Below the pieces are notes generated by a model. That model worked only from the letters and a program-made list of their open reading frames with translations. It searched no databases and had not been told where the DNA came from. Of a stretch of DNA of 64,000 bases, positions 59,149-64,000 are shown one piece after another. The first letter of the stretch is position 1; the number at the start of each line of letters is the position of its first letter. A program made the position numbers and the translations under genes. The DNA is taken from assembly GCA_003864495.1 (NCBI GenBank), contig ML133431.1, forward strand, positions 111,955 to 175,954, given 5' to 3'. This DNA is from Nemopilema nomurai (lineage: Eukaryota; Cnidaria; Scyphozoa; Rhizostomeae; Rhizostomatidae).

Positions 59149-61605
59149 ATGTCTACAACATCTAAAAATACGTCAAAAAATATTGAAAAAAATCAAAAAA
59201 AGAGTATTATTAAAAATTTTAAAATAACTAAATATAAACCTTTTGTAGATAAAACAGGATTAAATAATTTAAGTTATGTCAACCTTATTTTTGGCAATAA
59301 TGGATCTGGAAAAACAAGACTTTCAAAATTATTTGCAAACATCACAACGCGAGAAGATGAAAATATCAAGGTCAAATACTACAACACGGAAGACAAAAAT
59401 GATATAAAAATATTGGTTTTTAATGCAGATTTTGTACAAAAATATTTTTATTACCATTCTGAAAAAAAAGAATTACCAGCTCATGAAAGTTTTAGTTCAA
59501 AAGAAAATAACGAAATTTTAAAAGAGTTAGATAAAATCGAGTTGAATTATCAGAAAAAAGCTCTTGCTATTAAAAATATAATTAAAAATTTTTCTCCAAC
59601 GAGGGGAAAGAATCTGATAAAAATTATAGAAAAAATTGAAAATTTTTTAAATACTAAAAATACTAATCTAAAGCAAGATATTAAGCGAAAAATTAAGAAT
59701 ATTTTTAATGGTATCATTTTGGATATAGCGAAAAAAGATATTAATAATGAAAATATTGAAAAAGAAATCAAATCCAAAATTTGTGCTCCCAATAATTATG
59801 AATTTTTACGTCAAAATAAAATATTTGAAACCAAACAAGAAACAGATTTAAGTTTAGAAGAGTTAAAAAAACAATTTTGTGAAATCGAAAAAGAAGGAAT
59901 TCAATCAAAAAAAGAAGGAATTCAATCAAAAATAGGAATTATTTTTGACACAGAACTAAATATCAAACTAAAAAATGTAAAAGAATGAGAATCGTTTGAC
60001 AAAATTTTGAAAAAAAATAAATCACCTGAATCAATGAAGATTTTACAATTTTGAAAAAAAAATAAAAATTATCTTAATTGGCTTTCAACTGGATTTGAAT
60101 TTTATAAAACAACCAACATTATTGAGCAAGATTTATGTTTATTTTGCCAAGAAAAAACATTTAAAAAAGAGAAAGTATTTAAACTTCTAAGCAGCGAAAG
60201 CGGAAGAATAAATTTTGAAGAACTTCAAAATCGATTAAAAAAAATACAAAAGAACGGAGATGTAAGAAAAAAAGAAGAAAATGATTTTGAAAAATTAAAG
60301 GAAGAAATCCAAAATTGAAAATTTGAAAATTGAAAAACAGATTTGGAAGATTTGACATCTTTATTTGATGAGTATAAAAATAACTGTGAAATAATTTGAG
60401 ATTATGTAGAGAAAATAAAAAATTGGCAAAAGGCTGAGCAAAAAGATGTAATTATCAAAATTAAACGAATAATTAAAAAGTTTAATGATTTAAGTAAAAA
60501 ATTTCAAGATCAATTATTAGAAATATATAAAAATAAAGTTTCTTCTTTAAAAGAAATTGCCGATAAAATATTAGAATTAAAAATTCTAAAACTTATGAAA
60601 CCAATAGAAGCTTTTGATAAAGTTAACAAAGCATGAAAAAATTGTGAAATTGAAATTGAAAATTACAAAAAGAAAAAGAAAGAAATGCGACAAGACGATG
60701 AAATCATAAAAAAAATTAATAAAGTTTTAAAAATTGATTGTAAATTTCAATTTGAATTAAAGTATGAAAAAAATTATAACCAAGAGAAATACATATATAC
60801 GGCCACAACTAATTTCGGTGATAAAGTCAAAATATATGATTTAAGCGAGGGTGAAAAAACAATGTTAAGCTTTCTTTATTTCCTCTATGGCGATTGCAAA
60901 AATAAAATAAAAAAAACAGGTAAGGAAAAATTCTTAATATTCGTTGATGACCCAACAACTAGTTTAACAGAAGAAAATAGTAGCGTACTTATAATGGCAA
61001 TGTTAAAACAAATTAAAAATTATTATGATTGTGCCAATGTGCAATACATTATTACAAGTCATAAATTTAATTTTATATATCAATTTAAAAAATGAGCAAA
61101 TTTTAAACAAATAGATAGTAATGCTTTAACATCAAATAAAATACATCAAATAAAAGAAGGAAAAAAAGTGCTGTCTAAGTTTGATAAAAATAATGATAAA
61201 TTGTTTAATTTTTATCAAGAAAGTTGAAAAAATTATGAAAAGATAAAAAACAGTTATCAAAACAGTAAAGAGGTGAGCGATATTTTAGAATTACCAAATA
61301 TCATGAGAAAAATTATTGATACTTTTATAGAGTTTTGAGGCAACAGTTCGAGATTTGACGATTTTTTGGATACCAAATTAACGGAAAACAAATTTGTTGA
61401 GGATTATAGGCGGATGTATAGGTTAATAAATGAGTATTCTCACATTTCAATTAATAGAAAATGTTGTGGAACAATAAAAAAAGAGATAGAAGATTCATAT
61501 TCTTTGTTTGAGAAATTTTTTGAATCAAATGCTATGAATCATTTTATTCATATGACTAAACCAGATAAAACAATAAACGACAAAACGAAACAAAAAAATA
61601 CTTAA
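59149..61605 (+). CDS. RloC/PrrC-like AAA ATPase, putative anticodon nuclease
   Basis: An 818-aa protein coupled to the type III operon (7-base gap). Walker A is FGNNGSGKT (residues 48-56), followed by a long coiled coil containing CLFC (Cys330, Cys333), reminiscent of the Zn-hook of RloC. The signature DLSEGEKTML and Walker B FVDDPTTSL come next. The C-terminal LPNIMRKIIDTF (Arg720, Asp724) and LINEYSH (His765) resemble the R-x3-E...H anticodon-nuclease triad, with Asp in place of Glu. As in the E. coli prr locus it sits beside an RM system. Paralogous to 50984-53452 in layout, though not in most of the sequence. Confidence 0.7.
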
Positions 61606-62746
61606 AAAAATCGTTCATTAAAAAGTTGTTTGTCTGAATGTTCTAAAAATCATTTTTTTGTTTGAATGAAAATCGGAGATATTTCTTTCATCATTTTGTC
61701 TAATTCATCATATATTTTGTCTAATTTGTTCATAAAATCGGGATTGTTGCGTTTTTCAGGTAATTTTTCACCGTTGTCAAGATATCTTTCAATAGTTGTA
61801 ATATTTCAAGTGAGATGCAAAATTTCTCAAATCGGATTAATTATTTTTATTATTTTCTTCAAAACTTTGTTTTTTGGATCAAAATTCTTTAAATTAAAGC
61901 TAGGCGAATCGCTTCCATATAAAACTCAAAGATTTCGAAAAAGAAAAAGATTGTGAATTTTGGATATTTTTTCAATAAATTGATCAGTTAGTTCAACATC
62001 GAATTTTATTTCCTTAATTTTGTGTTCGAAATCAAAACTTTCTGATCCTATTAATTGATTCAATTGATTTAATAATCTGTTTAGAAAAGATCAAAACTCA
62101 TTATTTTGAAAAAATGGTATTTCTTCTGCTTTTTTAACTAATAAATAATAATCATATGCTTCTATATGTTTTTCTTGTTTTTTTAATTGAAATTGGTGTT
62201 TTATATTTTTAATAATTTTGTCATTTAAATGTGAATCATTTTTACATTTGTTATGAATTAATTTTAAATAATCATTTAAATCAAATTTAAATTTTCAAAT
62301 TTGCTTTGATGTTTTATTAGGGTTGTTTGTGCTATTTTGAAGTTCTATTTTTAGTTTTTTTAATTTATCAATTACCTTTTGTAATCACCATTTAGACAAT
62401 GGAACATTTGTAGTTACCTCGTTTATTTTTGTTTTGTAAAAAATGTTTTGAAAAAGAACATAAAACAGTACATAACATTTTTGAAAAATATAAATTTTAT
62501 CTTTTAAAATTTGATCTCACTAGTTCGATTTTGTTTTTCTTGGGAATGATCGTAACCCTTTTTAACATAAAAAGAAAGTCCGGTAATTCCAATAATAACA
62601 AAAATTGGAGTAATAACAGATGTTGCTTTTCAGACTGTGGAATTATTTCAAAAACAAAAAATTAATATAACAACTAACACAATAAAAAAGAATAGGATGG
62701 ATAATCCTATAAAGAATTTTTTAAAATATTTTTGTTTCAATTTCAT
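61602..62746 (-). pseudogene. Two-TM protein of the defence island, frameshifted
   Basis: Reading from ATG 62744-62746, two membrane helices (FFIGLSILFFIVLVVILIFCF and SVITPIFVIIGITGLSFYV) are followed by a break after about 80 codons. One extra base at 62516-62519 (TTTT on this strand) opens one frame of about 300 further codons to TAA 61602-61604, overlapping the convergent ATPase gene by 4 bases. The soluble part is helical and Lys-rich with no recognised domain. The 2-TM plus soluble plan is common among membrane effectors of defence systems, so that role is a guess only. Confidence 0.5.
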
Positions 62747-62862
62747 ATGGATAATTATATAATCAATTTGTAATAATAAGTGTATTGAAACTACTAAATA
62801 ATATTAAAAAAGCGTTATATTCGTTATTAATAAAGAGTTAACTTATTATTTAAATAATTGTC

Positions 62863-64000
62863 ATGAATATTCTTAAAAAAATTTGAATTAAGATAAAAGT
62901 AATTCGAATTAATTATAAATGGAGATTGCTATGTTTAATTTTGTCTTTAGCAGTTTTAATAACATTCATTTCAACTTGAAAACAAATTAATATTGATGTA
63001 ATAAATCCAACAACTATTACCACAATAAGTATTATGTTTTTTGGGGTTTTGTTTCCAATAGCAAAAGAAGCAGATGAGAAAAGTTTGAAAAAATATGAAT
63101 TTAAACAAGATATAAAGAAAAAAATTACGAAATTAAAAGTGGTTTTGGTGGAACATAAAGAAAAAGAAGTTCGTTTTTTTGAACATCTTATAGTTAATGG
63201 TATTAGTCAACAAAAAGTGATGCCAAAAGACCAAATTGCGCTTTTTTTGATAATAAAATGTAATCGCGAAAAAAAAGAAGTAGAAAAAGAATATGTTGAA
63301 TTATTTTTATCAAACATATTAAAGAAGAGGGTGTTTTTCTTTGAAATGTTAAATTTTTTGTTCAGAAATGAAGATAAAAAAACTCAAGAAGAAAAAATTA
63401 GTATTATGAATTTTTGTGAAGGTTTTTTTGATGAAGAAAAAAATATCTTCCACATAAACAATAAAATTGAGAAAGAAATTTATAAAATTGAGAAAGAAAA
63501 CAATTTATCTGATACAAAAAAATTGTGAATTGAAGAAAAAATTATTTTTTTAGAAGAAAGAATTCAATACATAGATAGATTCAGGATTTTTTCCAATGAA
63601 ATCTTTTTTAAAAATCTTTTCTCAAGAAATAAAATTTTTTTAAAAGCATATAGTAAATGAATAAAACAAGTATTGAAAAATTGTTTAATTATTTATTTAA
63701 CAACAAGTCAAAATAATGAAAGTAATGTAAAAGTTTTAAAATCGCATATTAAAGAATTCGAAGATTGAAAAACCAAATACTACTCATTTTCTGTTGAGCA
63801 AAAAAAAAGTTTATTAATTGCTGTTAAAGATGAATTTTTGCACTATTACGATAAAGTGTTTGAAAATTTTGTACCATTTTTTGAAAAAATATATAAAAAG
63901 AAAATTAATGGATTACCAGAAAATTGAACCATAAATTTTGAAAAATCAAAATTAGTTGATTTGATCTTGAGTGAAGAGCATCCGAAAGCATTATGAGAAC
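62863..64000 (+). CDS. Two-TM protein, partial at the right edge
   Basis: From ATG 62863 (MNILKKIWIKIKV) the protein runs beyond the window; 379 codons are visible without a stop. Two N-terminal membrane helices (LCLILSLAVLITFIST and TTISIMFFGVLFPIA) precede a charged, Lys/Glu-rich helical part. It diverges from the neighbouring 2-TM gene across 116 bases and has a similar layout, so they may be distant paralogues or work together. Function is unknown. Confidence 0.6.

Noticed and set aside
61666..62665. Plus-strand frames of 78-96 codons
   Set aside because: They lie opposite the minus-strand 2-TM gene, whose two coding parts explain the whole region.

Overview
The window comes from a mycoplasma-like mollicute (genetic code 4). 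It is very AT-rich outside the rRNA genes, UGA is read as tryptophan throughout otherwise intact housekeeping genes, and there is a tRNA-Trp with a UCA anticodon at 25446-25519. The species cannot be named from the sequence alone. No insertion sequence, prophage or CRISPR array was recognised.

Layout. (1) 1-12004 is a compact, mostly minus-strand housekeeping block. Transcribed from right to left it holds two large membrane-anchored proteins, a 5'-3' exonuclease, mutM/fpg, DnaB-like and DnaI-like helicase loaders, a GAPDH-like protein without the catalytic cysteine, rpsP, khpA and trmD. (2) 12115-18743 is a giant FtsX-type ABC permease (about 2200 aa, one frameshift), followed by dnaE, an EzrA-like coiled-coil protein, rpsD and tyrS. 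(3) 25446-28150 has tRNA-Trp and an ABC-2 type exporter (ATPase plus two permeases). (4) 28231-30993 has an acidic SD-repeat tail-anchored protein and a collagen-like surface protein. (5) 31068-36922 has a small membrane protein and a 16S-23S-5S operon on the minus strand with matching processing stems. (6) 37018-41282 holds more surface proteins, including a second collagen-like protein that shares a new repeat domain with its divergent neighbour. (7) 41489-64000 is a dense defence island of at least 22 kb.

The defence island contains a TaqI-like adenine methyltransferase overlapping a probable restriction enzyme. Next come a second methyltransferase and two ParB-like proteins whose C-termini look HEPN-like, then a large protein with a canonical R-N-x3-H HEPN motif beside a 55-aa protein. 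The rest is two PrrC/RloC-like AAA ATPases that flank a type III restriction system with two tandem methyltransferases, and two 2-TM proteins. Recurrent R-x3-E...H or RNx3H signatures in five proteins suggest many RNase-type abortive-infection effectors guarding several DNA modification systems. This is the most promising place for an undescribed system.

A recurring anomaly is single-base loss in A/T homopolymers in at least ten genes (one extra G is also seen). All affected genes read through cleanly if one base is restored. This pattern fits uncorrected long-read homopolymer errors, although core housekeeping genes are all intact, so real decay or phase variation of accessory genes is not excluded. 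These genes are listed as pseudogenes with the exact break positions.
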